Assembly: GCF_033439725.1 (NCBI RefSeq)
Contig: NW_026944383.1
Location: 6,882,001 to 6,946,000, forward strand
Length of the DNA stretch: 64,000 nucleotides
Reading direction: 5' to 3'
Source: Neurospora tetraspora
Taxonomy: Eukaryota; Ascomycota; Sordariomycetes; Sordariales; Sordariaceae
This document shows, in pieces, positions 8,840 to 20,567 of the stretch (positions are counted from its first letter, which is position 1; each line of letters starts with the position of its first letter). A model generated the notes under the pieces. The model was given only the letters and a program-made list of their open reading frames with translations. It ran no database searches and was not told where the DNA came from. The position numbers and the translations under genes were made by a program.

Positions 8840-11762
8840 TCATCGCTCGTACCGCGGCAGATACTCAATTGGAGGCGGACTCGAAGAATCCGACCTTGCT
8901 TGCTGCTCCTGTTCCCGTAATGGATCGTGCGCGTGTCCTGAGCCCGAGGCCGAGAACAATGCCGATGCAGGTGCTGGTGCTGGTGACGACGGACCACCAA
9001 CAACCGTTACCGTACCCACGGACCCAGAGCGGTGATTATTGTACGTATACTCCGGCACAGTTTCTTCTTCGTGACCGCCGCTGCCGCTAGGAAAGCTGGG
9101 GCCACCGGCGGTATATCCACCGCCGTGGTAGTCTTCATCGTCCTCGAAAAACACGGGAGCTGAGGGTTCAAAGGCTGCGGGTGGGGCTGAGGGTGGCGCG
9201 GAAGGTCCTGCTCCTGATCCCGAGGGCCCCGCTGGGGTTACGGGTCCTCCGCCTTCGTCGGGAATGTAGTCCTCTGGGAACTCGGGCGGTGCGCTGGCCT
9301 CGGCCAACAGCCTTCTCCGTTCGAGCTCCTGTTTGTCTTCGGTGGCGCTTAGAGGGTGGTGAGAGGGTCCTCTGGATATTGGTGGTGGTCGGTCGAGCTC
9401 TTCAAGGGTTGGCGCGGATGGTAGGTCTTCTGCTGGTGTGGGTGTGTATTCCGGAGCGAGAGCGTGGTCAAATGGTGGTGCTGTTGCGGGTGTGGCGGCT
9501 GGGGTTGGTACGTCGTCTTCTGCATCGTAGATGTTGTCCCCGTTTAGTAGTAGGGACGAGTCCACGGCGTGATTGGAGGCGGATGGTGAGGGCACGGCGG
9601 CAGAGGACGATGATGATGCTGCCGCTATTGGTGGTTGACTGGGCAGTAAGCGTTGTTCGGCACGTCTGATGCGCTCCTTTTCCGTGAGACTATTCTCACC
9701 AGGTAAGTTGGGCGGTGGTATATAGTGAGGTGCGGGTATCTCTTGCTCATGCTGTGATGAGTCGGGAACGTAATTCCAATATGGTGGTTGATGGACATAA
9801 TCGTGTGGGTGAGTCGTTTGTGGAGGGTACGACGCATAGTCATCATCCGGGTTTGCAGACTCGGGACCATATCCGTCATCGTCGTGCATGCTGTTCGGCC
9901 AACCGCCCTTTTCGTTGTACTCATTCTCCACGTAGCTGGGGCCGACGGTGACAGATGATGTAAGTGTAAGGCTGGGCCTTTGCGGACCCTTTCCTCGTAA
10001 CCGATTGCTGTCGGTTGTACCGACGATGACCTCGTAGTATCCCGGAATGACTCCTTGTATCCTTTTGAGGCGATCTGTGTCCAGGATACTTGTGCTCCCT
10101 GTCGCCCCCCACGATGGCAGTGTGCCAACATTCTCGAAAGGATTCCCTACCACACCAGTGGCACCCACCCGTGAGGCCGAAGAGGCACCACCCTGTAGAT
10201 GATTGGCGAGTTTGCCGCCCAAGTCCACGATGACTTCGACGAAGTACTTGAAACTGATCATTTCCCCAGGCACACCCTTGATGGTGGGGAAAGAGTCCTC
10301 TGGTACTCGTACTGATGCCGTCAGGGTGGCAGAGTAGGTCACCGGATCTGTAATGAGAGGCGCAAATGCTTGTGATAGATCCTTTCGAAACATGCTGCAG
10401 GAACCCGCAGACGACAGGGAAAGGCCGCTGAGACCCGTCCTGGATTTGGGGTAATAATAGTCGTCTGATTCCGACTTTTTCCAATCTTGCTTGGAAAGCT
10501 GAAGCGGGGACGAGTCGATGCGCCCTTGTCTGAACAGCGTTACTATAACACCATGCATGCTTTTGATCCTCTTAATGTGATTAACGGATACCTTGACGGG
10601 TATCACGTCGCCGGGTAAGCATCCACCTTTAAGCACTTCAACTGTCATCGTGATGGTCCGTTCGTCGGCAAATGATATCCGCTTTCCTGTCATCGCGGAC
10701 CCCGCGATGGCCAGCTGGTTTGTCTCGCTATGTGCTCTGCTCGGGTGCGTGCTAAGACTCGCGGCGCTATCACCACTGAGACTTCGCACCTCACTGTGTG
10801 AGACACTCCGCGGAGTTTGGCTAAAGGCTTCTGGACCAACGTCATCACCAACTACTGAAAGAGATCCTTCGGTCGATGTGTCGTTTATCCTTGCCGAATC
10901 TGCGTCAGACAATGGTTCTGGTACATCAGCAGACAGCCGTTCTGACGATATCACGGAGCGCCTATCTCCACCGGCTGGTCGTTTCTTCTTGCTTCGTTTC
11001 GAAATGGGTCGGAGGTCCACAGTCTGGGCCTTGGGAGGAGCAAGCGGTCCAACATCCAGCTTTTCCACCAAGTAGATTTTGCGTTCACAGCTAGTCGTTG
11101 GGGTTACCGAGGTCGGGCGCGTTAGTGTTGCTGTGATCATGTAAGATATCGTGCCACGTTCAAACTGGACAATAGTTAGCGACAATCATGTCGTCTGGTT
11201 CGGAGCTGGTAGTACGCACATCGATGCTGCTGGGGAGACCATTTGCTGGGAAGAGTAGATCGAAGTTGAACTCGTATCTTCCGGGCTCCAGCCGGCCATC
11301 GGAGCTGAGAACCTGCTCATCCTGAAACAGCGACGCATAGCCATTATAGTATTTCTTGCGCTCCCCTCGGCTGCTGATGTTCTGGATCTCGGCTGGGCTT
11401 CGGACGGGCTCGTTGTTTTGGGCGCTGGGTCCCTTGTAGACACGTACGTAGCCGTGCAGCAAGACGGTCAGGTGCGTGATGCGGACGGGCTTGACGACGG
11501 TCAGGACCACGGCGCCCTGCACATGGTCGCCGGCACTGTATTTGCGATGAGGATCGTCGGGTCGGATATGGAAGTCGGCGATATTGCGGGTGCGTGATCG
11601 GAGAGGGAGGATGTTGAGGCGCTTCAGGAACTTTTTGCTGGTCGTGGAGTCGTCGGACGCGGCGGCAGATGGTGTTTTGGATTGGGGGGATGGCGTCGCA
11701 GTTGCAGGAGCGGCGGTGGCGGCGGCACTGTTGCGGTCGGAGGCGCTCGAGAAGGGGCCCAT
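8840..11762 (-). CDS. palF: pH-response arrestin-related protein PalF/RIM8 (PRR-3)
   Basis: Two exons, 11220-11762 and 8840-11164, flank a 55-nt intron (donor GTGCGT, branch GCTAAC, acceptor CCAG). Splicing restores SSID-FERGTISYMI, the usual arrestin-N sequence. The product is 955 residues. Residues about 50-240 form arrestin N (HRKYSAGDHVQGAVVLTVVK; ITHLTVLLHGYVRVYKG), followed by arrestin C (PGDVIPVKVSVNHIKR; ISFKYFVEVIVDLGGKL). A long low-complexity acidic and proline-rich tail follows. PalF/Rim8 couples the plasma-membrane pH sensor PalH/Rim21 to ESCRT-I in the alkaline-pH pathway that activates PacC/Rim101. In yeast Rim8 an SPxP motif binds the Vps23 UEV domain, and the tail here has two candidates (SPAP, SPPP) near its end. 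The tail is unusually long and repetitive. Confidence 0.92.
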
Positions 11763-14565
11763 CTATGCGTGTAGGGTCGAGGACGGGATGTGGGTTGTTG
11801 TCGTGAAGATGGAGAGGAGGCGGGAGTAGGAGTTCCTTCAAGGCCGTCGCATTCGGGAATCAGCGCAGGGCTCGAACCCGCATGCGCGACGGGCACAAGT
11901 CGGCGGCAGGTGGGCGGGCACTCGATTCGAGCGTGGGGATATGTACGGGGGGGTTGAGTGCTGGTCGGTGGTGATGGTGGTGGTGGTGATTGTGGTGCCT
12001 CTGGTGCTGGCAGCCCTGGGGGCGTCCGGGCTGGTTGTCGCTACACCTGTAACTCTAACCGGCGCGCAACCCACAGTCCACAGCAACCTTCAATGTCGGG
12101 CAATCGGACTCGGACTCGTCGGAGTGGAATTGGTTGTGATGCCGGTGATGCCCCTGACGCGAGTACAGACGGTTATCGATCGTAAAGCCAAGAGATCTTT
12201 GAGTGACGGAGAAGGCTTGCGCTCTGGGGGTTGCATATGCCAAGGCTGGGACAGTCCGGCGACAGTGGACAGAACAGTGACAACGACGGGCTGGACAACG
12301 CCTGGAAGTTCGGCTGGAAGTTGATGGGTGCTTGGCTTGCCAAGAGATGTCGACGAAAGGGTGGACGAGGGTGGAGGTTCGGTTGAGGAGAAGAGGAAGG
12401 GTCGGCGGGACCGGGAGTGGTCGGACGCCCAGTGGATGTGCCAAGTCAGCCAGTGGATGCGCCCAGTGGATGTGACGATCAGAGAGGGGAATGAGGCCCG
12501 TGCGCGCGGGAGTGGTGCTCCAGCAGAAAAGCTTGACTCAGTAATGGGGGGGAATTTCTCGGCAAGGGTAAGGAACGGAAAAGTAAGGAAAGGTAAGGGA
12601 AAAGATATGATGTTTTCCGCTAAGCTTTCCGCACGTGAGGGTGTAAGTGCTCAGAGATGTACAGACATCGGCCAAACAGGTCCAGGTTCTTTTGGCTCCT
12701 TGGTTCAAATAATTTCAAAGATTCGTCTCCTACATAATTTGTTAAACATTATTATACCTCTTCATCTTAGGTAGCTGATAAGGTCGATGAAGTTAATACT
12801 ACCCGTTGGGGATGGAGGTCAGTTCCTGTCTGTTTCCCCAACTCTGCTACTTCGAGTGAGGGCAGTTTGGTGGTAAGGTGCACGAGCCGTATTTTTCGGT
12901 TTGGAATTTCGATATTTTCAGGATTTCGATAATTTCGGAAATTTTGTTATTTTTTCAGAAAATGACCATCACTACTTGACTGGGCTTTGATCCCCAATCC
13001 AGCCTAGCCCAGCTGGCACGTGCGTGTTCCGAATTCTGTTCTGATTTGAAGTTTTGAACTCACGTTTCACCTTCCCTGTTTTCATCAGAAGAGTAGCAAG
13101 CCTACAACACCAGATATGGGGCAGTCCATCGAGGATTCAAAGAATGTCGGCCTGGCAGTGCATGGAATCGAACTCCAGGATACCTTATTCCTCACAATGC
13201 TCCAAACGACCGCCTGGATACTGCAAACGAGACACTCACTCTCGTCAACAATCTCAAACTTGGAGGATCCGATGTTATTTAGGCCGGCCTATACACGCTC
13301 GAAGACCCGGCAATACGATTGTACTGGGCAAACAAGCTGTCTATCTGATATTCCCACGTCTGCCACGAACCCATCTGATTCTATCTTGGACAAAACATAC
13401 CGGGCATCCTGGTTGCTCTTCCGGTCTCCCCATCAACTCGGCGGTGAAATAGCCCTACAAAAGACCCATTTCCCCGCCCAAAAAATCCCTGCCCTACAGA
13501 CCCAATTCCAATGCACTCTCATGCACGTAGGGATCTGGAGCTTGTCGTGCACTCTGTAACGTGTGGAAGTCGTTACCCCACCATGGTTTTCTATTCTCAG
13601 TGTAGTTAAGGTGGTCCAGGTAGGCCATCTCCTCTTCATCCAACCAAGCCGCCAATCAACCACTTTTCTCCATCATTGATCCCATTGTTTCAACTCGTGC
13701 CTGAAAAAGCAGAAGGGATGACGATATCAAAATCAAAACGATAGCTCTGCCGATCTTATTGGGATCTCGTAGGGCTACACGCCACGGTCTTGGCTTCTTG
13801 GCGATCTCTATTCGGTTCAAGATCGACAAAAAGATGGAAAGCCACAACGGTCCGTGTGGTGGTTTGACTGGATAATCGTTCCCGAGAAATCTCTTTTGCT
13901 CTCCACCTGTTCGAGAGTCGAGACCGTCAGAAAACATACGTCTTAGTCACAGACGTGGAGACGTAAGACGGCGAGATCCGCGATAATAACATCATCAGTT
14001 CACATGATGGGACAAAATCAGCACACAGAACTCAGGGAATGAGACACACTCCCAAACACTGTGAGTCTTTACTCGTTTCCCATTAATATGGTACTTGTAA
14101 CTACCTGTAGGCCACTGCCAGATTCCCACATCTTTTGTTCAATACTAGACAACAGTAACATCAACAATTGATACAAAGAAACACCACAAACAAAGGCACG
14201 TCTCTTCACAACAAAACAAAAGCCGAACCTGAATGCCAAGAACGGCTTGCATTGTCGTTACGTGATATGCAAAAGATCCCTTTCTCGAGTCCTCAGTGGT
14301 TCTAGTGGTCTTCTTTGCCGTGTTCGTCCCTGTTCGTCCGTTAGTGGTCCGGGCAGCCCCCAGCAACGGTAGCAACCCCTCTCTCAATGATACACTTATA
14401 TTTGCTAGCCTCTTGGTAGGATGCCATCACAAACGTAATCACACCATGACCTTTTTATCAATGTCAGCACAGGCTGTGTTTATAAACCTCCTCTCAGCCA
14501 TTGATTTCATTGTTTCTTGGTACCTAAGATCCTCAACACTCAGACCATGAGAGTCATTCTTCAAG
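11763..14565. other. Divergent intergenic region between palF and the F-box gene
   Basis: This 2.8-kb space separates two divergent genes and should hold both promoters and leaders. No gene is supported. At 13155-13340 one plus frame reads protein-like sequence (GYLIPHNAPNDRLDTANETL, then LYTLEDPAIRLYWANKLSI after a TAG). That may be a small relic. Short GT- and TGG-rich runs lie at 11960-12000. Confidence 0.45.
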
Positions 14566-16920
14566 ATGAGAGACATCGTTGACCTACCACACGATCTCTT
14601 CCTCCTCATCATCTCTTATCTCTCTTCCAGAACATGCGTCCTCTCTCGTTCCGTCTCTCGACGATGGCACGCAGCTTTCACCGATGAACACATCTCGTAT
14701 CTGTTGATGCGATGGAATTTTCCGCGATGTCGTGAGATGCGCCTGGCTTCGGCCGCCGCCTTGTTACCATCAGCATCAGCTTCATCAGACTTCGCCAACA
14801 TCAACAACAATCTCGCCGTCGAGATTTCATGTACTTCTCGCGACCTCCCTCCTTGGTCCGAAACATTTGCTCTCGTGGCCAGACGCTATCACCATCTCCG
14901 TCGAGGCTCGGCCCGTGTCGTCGAGAAGCTCCAGATGGCTCGGCCAAGCCGAGGTGATAGTAACGAACTCTCTCCATTCTCTTTCAAGGGAGTCGCTATT
15001 TGGAACCGTTTCCTGCGTCTAGAGGAGAAGACGGCCGAGTTTCACTACCCCGATCCAGCGTGGTGGTACAGTCAAGAAGACGGAGTGCTGGTTTACCCAG
15101 CAGAAGTCCTTGACAGGCCCAATTCTCCATCATCAGATCCGGCCCATGGTTACGTTTACCACATCTTCGATCCGGCGACTGGAACTCAAATCCCCGTTCC
15201 GTTCGATGTTCGCCGGAAGCATATTCGTCGAGTCCGTCTTGCCCAGGGAGTTCTGATATTCGAATGGGCTGAAGAGCATCCATACCACCAGTTGAACGAC
15301 AGAGAGGTTGTCCATCGGCATTTTGTCACTGCTTTCTACGTCATCCGAACACCCTCTCCCTCTGCCTGGACATGGACCATCCAGTTCCGCTCAGAGTGGA
15401 AGCTACACTTCCTCGGTCTGCCCATGAATCGCTCCGATCGCTTCTTCTCCGCCCACACAGCAACGCACTACGCCGTTTACTTCTGGCAACCCAACCGCTC
15501 GCTTTACCAGGATGATCCCATTGAACAGCTCGCCGTCTGGGACATTTCCTCACCAAGTCCATACCGTCCATCCGAGGATCCAACAGGATACAACCGACCA
15601 CCACTCGGCAACCGGACAACTTCCATGCCCGCTGGCTTGTGGAACGGAGGAGGAACCCACACGACCACGACGAGCACAACAGCCGGGCAACCAAGTAAAA
15701 GCGCTAGCCCCGAACCAGAATCCGTCAGCACTACGACCGGCCCCCAAGTAATCCGTCGCATGGCCTGGCGCGAACTCGACTTCTACGGGCTGCGCCAGCG
15801 CGCCAACCCACAGTTGCGCAACCTCTCCCTCGATGATAGGAACCTCTACTTCATCGAGGAAGAACACCGTTGGACCGAAGGTCAACACTCCTCTCTTAGT
15901 CCGCCTCGCGTTCACCATGTCAAGTGCACGGGTATTCCGATCGTGCCTTGCACGCCGGCTGTTCCTATCCCTTTGGTGTCCGTTAAGGAGGGTTGGGAGA
16001 GGGAGCGAGAGCCGTCGTCTCATGCGCATTACTACCAAGCTCTTTTCACTTCAACTATCAATGATCCTGTTCATGGGCCGATATGGGTCGATCAGTGTGG
16101 TGCGGATGGGGATGTGAATATGTCGTTTTGTCAACGGGCACATTCTTCTGCTTCTTCTACCTCTCCCCTCACTTCACCTTTAACCTCTGCCTCCCCCTCA
16201 TCCTCATCCTCACCCACCCGCCAGACCCAAGACCAGCAACTCCTCCCCCCCTCCCCACCCCTTTCCCCTTCCTCCTCCCGCCGCTCCTTCTCCATCCCCT
16301 CCAATCAGCAAGCCCTCCTACATCACCTCCGCTCCCGTCCACCTTCCCCTTCCCAACCCTATTTTTTCTCCCCACCACCACAATCTACCACATTATCAAC
16401 CTCCCCCCGCCGCCGCAGAAACCACCAACAATCCCTCCAGGATTTGCTGAGCATCATAAGTAACCAACAACGCTTCCCCGGCCTCGCCCCCTGCTGGCGC
16501 CACGAAGATTTCCCCTACCTGACCGTAGCAGAAATGGTCGATTTCGCTGCGGGCGTGAGGATCACGGCACGGCATTGTTTCATGTTGGAGACGGTGTCGG
16601 TTTGTGTGAGGAATGCGAGGGTTTGTGTAAAACCTGAGCCTGGTGGGTTGTCTCTGGCAGCACCTGATGATGATGAAACGGGCAACAAGGTGGTGGGCAA
16701 AGAAGAAGAAACGAAGAAGAAGAAGGGGAATAGGAAGAAGAAGGGGCATAAGGGAGGGGAGGGAGGAGAAGGAGGAGGAGAAGGAGGGAGAGATGAGGAA
16801 GTGCAATTCGCGGATGAGATGTGGAGCCAGTTGGTGGGTAGGAGGGGGTATTTGGCGGGTGATGAGAGATGGGTTTTGGGGGAGGATGAGGAGGGGAGGG
16901 TTACTGTTGTTAGGTTTTAG
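14566..16920 (+). CDS. F-box domain protein
   Basis: A single uninterrupted frame of 784 residues. An F-box spans about residues 4-45 (VDLPHDLFLLIISYLSSRTC, then RSVSRRWHAAF), the segment that docks on Skp1 in SCF ubiquitin ligases. Residues about 80-530 form a conserved-looking region without kelch, WD40 or LRR repeats that I could recognise. After that comes a Ser/Pro-rich stretch (about 530-640), a short conserved block, and a Lys/Gly/Glu-rich run near the C-terminus encoded by purine-only DNA. It probably selects substrates for ubiquitination; the target is unknown. The ATG at 14566 immediately precedes the F-box, which supports it as start. Confidence 0.85.
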   Translation: MRDIVDLPHDLFLLIISYLSSRTCVLSRSVSRRWHAAFTDEHISYLLMRWNFPRCREMRLASAAALLPSASASSDFANINNNLAVEISCTSRDLPPWSETFALVARRYHHLRRGSARVVEKLQMARPSRGDSNELSPFSFKGVAIWNRFLRLEEKTAEFHYPDPAWWYSQEDGVLVYPAEVLDRPNSPSSDPAHGYVYHIFDPATGTQIPVPFDVRRKHIRRVRLAQGVLIFEWAEEHPYHQLNDREVVHRHFVTAFYVIRTPSPSAWTWTIQFRSEWKLHFLGLPMNRSDRFFSAHTATHYAVYFWQPNRSLYQDDPIEQLAVWDISSPSPYRPSEDPTGYNRPPLGNRTTSMPAGLWNGGGTHTTTTSTTAGQPSKSASPEPESVSTTTGPQVIRRMAWRELDFYGLRQRANPQLRNLSLDDRNLYFIEEEHRWTEGQHSSLSPPRVHHVKCTGIPIVPCTPAVPIPLVSVKEGWEREREPSSHAHYYQALFTSTINDPVHGPIWVDQCGADGDVNMSFCQRAHSSASSTSPLTSPLTSASPSSSSSPTRQTQDQQLLPPSPPLSPSSSRRSFSIPSNQQALLHHLRSRPPSPSQPYFFSPPPQSTTLSTSPRRRRNHQQSLQDLLSIISNQQRFPGLAPCWRHEDFPYLTVAEMVDFAAGVRITARHCFMLETVSVCVRNARVCVKPEPGGLSLAAPDDDETGNKVVGKEEETKKKKGNRKKKGHKGGEGGEGGGEGGRDEEVQFADEMWSQLVGRRGYLAGDERWVLGEDEEGRVTVVRF

Positions 16921-17417
16921 TTTTTTTTGGTTTTGGGGGGTTGATGTTGATGTTGGGCGGTTGCGATACCTGGCTGTTGTCTTTCCTTTTCTTTTGTTCT
17001 TTTTCGCTTGTTTTGGGCATGCATTGACAACGGCATTATTGTGGTTGGGATACAACAGACAAAACTTGGTCGGAGAAGACAAGACATGACATACATAGGG
17101 AGGAGTTTGGGTAGGGTAAGGTACGGTATGAAGGCAGGCGTCGGTACGATTGGGTTGCTCTTCTGCGATAACTTCTTACATTGTATTACTTTGATACCTA
17201 CATTGCAGTCTTACTGTTGTTCAATAAATAACTTGGGGATAAATTTCATCCAACTTTGACTCGCTTACTCGCCTTACAACTGTTGTACGCGAAGTGTCAG
17301 CTGATAGGATTAGGCAACATGACACCACAACCCTTACTCTCTCTCCCATAGTAGAAAGACATCATAACGACAGTGAAGTAACAGTCACCAAGCACACCCT
17401 CTATCGATGACTCTTGT

Positions 17418-17422
<5 letters not shown>

Positions 17423-17467
<45 letters not shown>
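17423..17467. repeat. T33-A12 homopolymer junction
   Basis: 33 T run directly into 12 A, a potential 12-bp hairpin with no loop or a merged pair of tails. It lies between the 3' ends of the convergent F-box and flavoprotein genes. Confidence 0.9.
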
Positions 17468-17470
<3 letters not shown>

Positions 17471-17792
17471 TCTTGAAATTCTTTTCGAGTTCGTCAAACC
17501 GTTAAATACATACATACAGAGAAAGCAAGTTACGTAAACGGGACTAAGTCTAACTCCTCTACGCCAAACCGAACACCACCGGAAAAAGGATCCGAAAATA
17601 ATACTCCAACCACAACCAAACCAAGAAGAAGAAGGATATTTTCCACAAACCGCCTCAAAACGCTCTTCCAGTGTCTTGCCCTCCTCCATCTTCCTGCTCC
17701 TTCTTTCAACATGAGTAAGAAAGTAAACAAACCTGCCTCCCTCCATCGCCTTTCGTGGCCCTTCTATACACCAAATATTGTCCCGCCTAGGC

Positions 17793-18311
17793 CTAGTCCC
17801 TCGAGTCCGATTTCCCTCCGCGAGGTCTTCTGATCTGTCTCCTTTCCGCGTCTTGGTCATCCGCGTCTTGGTCATCCCCGCTAGTCTCATCGCTCCATGT
17901 CTCTCTCCGTTTCTTTTCCCTCGCCCTCTTGAGTAGTAGAAACTTTCCCGCCGCTTCATTCCCCAACACTCTCCTCCACCGATTCTCGTCTTCCTCACCC
18001 ATCTTAATTTCGTTTTCCAACCTTTCTATCCTTCTCTTGTATTCCTCCACCCTTTCCAGCCATCCCTCTCTCTCCGACCAATTCTCAGAGTCCGCTGCCA
18101 ACTTCTCCGCTATCTCCTTCGAAAACTCCACCGTTCTCTTCTCAATCTCCTTGGAACTCATACCCACCTCCTCCTGTATCTCTTTTTTAATCCTTTGCCA
18201 CTCAGGATCATCCTCCGGATCAAGAAAAACCTCCTCCTCCTCCTCATCCCCCTCATCATCATCCTCCTCATCCTCCTCACCCTTACCATCCTCTTCTCCC
18301 GCATCACCCTC
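17793..18311 (-). CDS. 172-codon acidic coiled-coil frame directly after, and in frame with, the monooxygenase stop
   Basis: The frame starts at the codon following the TAG of the upstream flavoprotein and stays open for 172 codons. It begins with a Glu/Asp/Gly run, then EVFLDPEDDPEWQRIKKEIQ. A heptad-rich, probably coiled-coil segment follows (REGWLERVEEYKRRIERLEN), and then a basic end with a repeated DDQDA. The first in-frame ATG is about 47 codons in (GMSSKEIEKR, 18161). It could be a separate small gene using that ATG, a readthrough extension, or a former C-terminal domain of the enzyme cut off by a nonsense change. The strand is purine-rich, which lowers stop frequency, but the regular heptads argue for real coding. 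Confidence 0.5.
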   Translation of the reverse strand, partial: EGDAGEEDGKGEEDEEDDDEGDEEEEEVFLDPEDDPEWQRIKKEIQEEVGMSSKEIEKRTVEFSKEIAEKLAADSENWSEREGWLERVEEYKRRIERLENEIKMGEEDENRWRRVLGNEAAGKFLLLKRAREKKRRETWSDETSGDDQDADDQDAERRQIRRPRGGKSDSRD

Positions 18312-20567
18312 CTAAGCCATCGCAGGAGAAGGAGGCACCTGCAAAAACCGATCGTAGTAAGTGTCAAGCCACTTGGCCGCCTCCTCACCGGCATCGTCCA
18401 CGCTCGAGTCCCACCTGCCGATGGATCCGACGTACCCGTCGGGACGGACGTTGACGATGGCCACCTCTCCAGGACCGAGGCTGCCGAGCCACTTGTTGGT
18501 GCACAGCTGGCCGCGGGTGTCGAGCTCGGGGATGTCGTCGAGGTAGAAGGTCCAGCGGCTGTCTTGGAAGAGGGCGGGGAGGTCGGTGATTTCGATTTCG
18601 GACTTGGGCATCGTGGCTGGGGGCATTTTTAGTATAATTTTTTTGGGGGAGTTGAGAGAACGAGAGAGGTGGTGGACTTACTGATCAATCCGAAAGTAAA
18701 CAAATGACTAACGGCAGTGTACCGCTCCGGACGGAGATAGATATCCTCTGGAGCTGGTAGACGTGGCTGCTTAGCGTACGAAATGTTCGTGGCGGCCGAG
18801 AGCTGGTTGACCAAAGAATCAGGCGACGCCAAAGCCGCGCAGAAACCGTCCAGGAAGATGCGCGACTGATGGACATCCCACATCAACAGGTAGATCCGGA
18901 ACTGGCCCAGCATAGGAATGTCGAGCTGGATATCAACCGGGTTCGAGTCCAAGTACCGAGTCACCTTTGCAGGCGGGAGCAAGCAGCCGGGCTTGGCGTC
19001 ACCCATAACCCACGACTGCGGTTCAACCATGTTAATAGCATTCTCGCCGTACTCGGCGCCAATGCCCGAGATGAAGCGAACGTTCGTCTTGAAGTTTTCA
19101 GCCAGAGCGACAGCATCTCCTCCGGCAATCTGGTTGGCGTGCTCATAGTCGAAGTTGACCAGGTCCAACGCGATCTTCCTCCGCTCCTCTTCGTAGCTCT
19201 CCAGCAACGCGGGCTTCGCAAGGCCACGGGCGGCAAAGTTAAGCTTCCAGCCAATATTCCAGGCATCGTGCATCGACGTGTTCATGCCCTGCGCAGCCTT
19301 GGGCGAGTGGGTGTGGCTGGCGTCACCGGCCAAGAAGGCCCGGGTATGAGAGTCTTGGAAGCGGTTCGCAACTCTCTGGCCGATCTGGTACCTACCAAAC
19401 CACTCAATGTATTTCCACTTGACACTGAAAGGCGCCATGATCTCCTTGGCGCGCTGCATCACAAAGTCCTGGCCGAGCATGTTCCTGTCACCCTTGGTGC
19501 TGCTCTTCAGCTCAATGTAGAATCTGGTCATGTTCCGCTCTCGCGGAATGATCAGAATAGAGCCATGCTCTTGCGAGTAAACCAATGTCTTGGACCAGAT
19601 GTCTGGGAAGTCGGTATCGAGCTCGCCGTCGAGGACGCCCCACAGCGAGGGCTGCGACAGGCCAATGGGCTTGGCATCAGGGATGCTTTTCCTGACCTTG
19701 GAGTGCGCACCGTCACCTAGGCAACGCAATCAATGTTAGCATTAAGCGGAGTCCTTTTCAGGGGCAGCGCCGCCGCCAGCGTCGGCAGCGGCAAGCGGCA
19801 GCGGGGGATTCAGGGGTAACACCCACAGCCAACCAAATATTGCGTCAAAATGGTCTTGCGATCCTGCGTAACATTTGTTAGGCAGTTCACCTGGAGCGGC
19901 CCATTATTTCCGTCGCAAACGCTATACGAGTCGAAAGCAGTGTTTCTCCGCACTTCAACGCCGCGCTTCTTCAAGTCCTCGATAAACAGACTTTCCACCA
20001 TGCCCTGGTGGACAAGCAAAATGTACGGGTCTAGCACATCGATTATAGGGGGGTAATGGATTTCTCGGCCGAGGCGGTGGAGCGGTTCGTCGGTTGTACT
20101 CCTCCAGAAAGCAATGTCGTACACTCGAACGCCGCGTTGTAGTAGAGGGTCTGCCAGGCGCATCTGGCGGAAAGTCTCGATCGTCTTGGGTTGCAAACCG
20201 TCGGCTCTGTTGTTTTTGCACACAATGTCAGAAAACACTTTCTTGTTCCATCGTCCCATTGTCATGACGGCGTGTGAACTTGCCTCCCCACAGGGGTCTG
20301 ATCCGCCCTATCATCCACCACTTCCACCTTGACACCGAAACGGCCGAGATTGCAAGCCAGCATCAGGCCAGCCGGGCCGGCGCCAACCACGCACACCTGA
20401 CACTCTACCGGCGGTTCCGGCATACTCCTTAGCAAGGTCAGACGGTCGACACAGCTGTCGTTAGCAGCGTTGGTCATGTGCGAGTCGCCTCCTTGTTGCT
20501 CCTCGGCAGGCTGTTCGAGAATACCGGGGGGCATTGTTGTATTAACGGGGGAAGCAAAAGGTCCCAA
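18312..20567 (-). CDS. FAD-dependent monooxygenase, phenol 2-monooxygenase type
   Basis: Four exons: 20284-20567, 19827-20206, 18682-19716 and 18312-18616, giving 667 residues, the usual family length. Intron 1 (77 nt) has a GC donor in strong context (GGGAG then GCAAGT) and acceptor CAACAG. Introns 2 and 3 are GT-AG. Residues 55-80 hold the FAD-binding Rossmann motif [14 protein letters not shown]. The DG motif is [13 protein letters not shown] across exons 2/3, and the second FAD motif is [12 protein letters not shown] (GD at about 352). The C-terminus is the thioredoxin-like domain of phenol hydroxylases, ending [10 protein letters not shown]. The family hydroxylates phenolic rings with NADPH and O2; the substrate here is unknown. 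It has no signal peptide. See the in-frame continuation after its stop. Confidence 0.9.

Noticed and set aside
11855-11895. tRNA-like T-arm on the minus strand (GCGGG-TTCGAGC-CCTGC)
   Set aside because: The arm folds, but no matching acceptor stem, D-arm or anticodon arm is found at proper spacing.
16083-17089. Overlapping frames on both strands at the F-box gene 3' end
   Set aside because: They arise from low-complexity C/T- and G/A-rich coding DNA.
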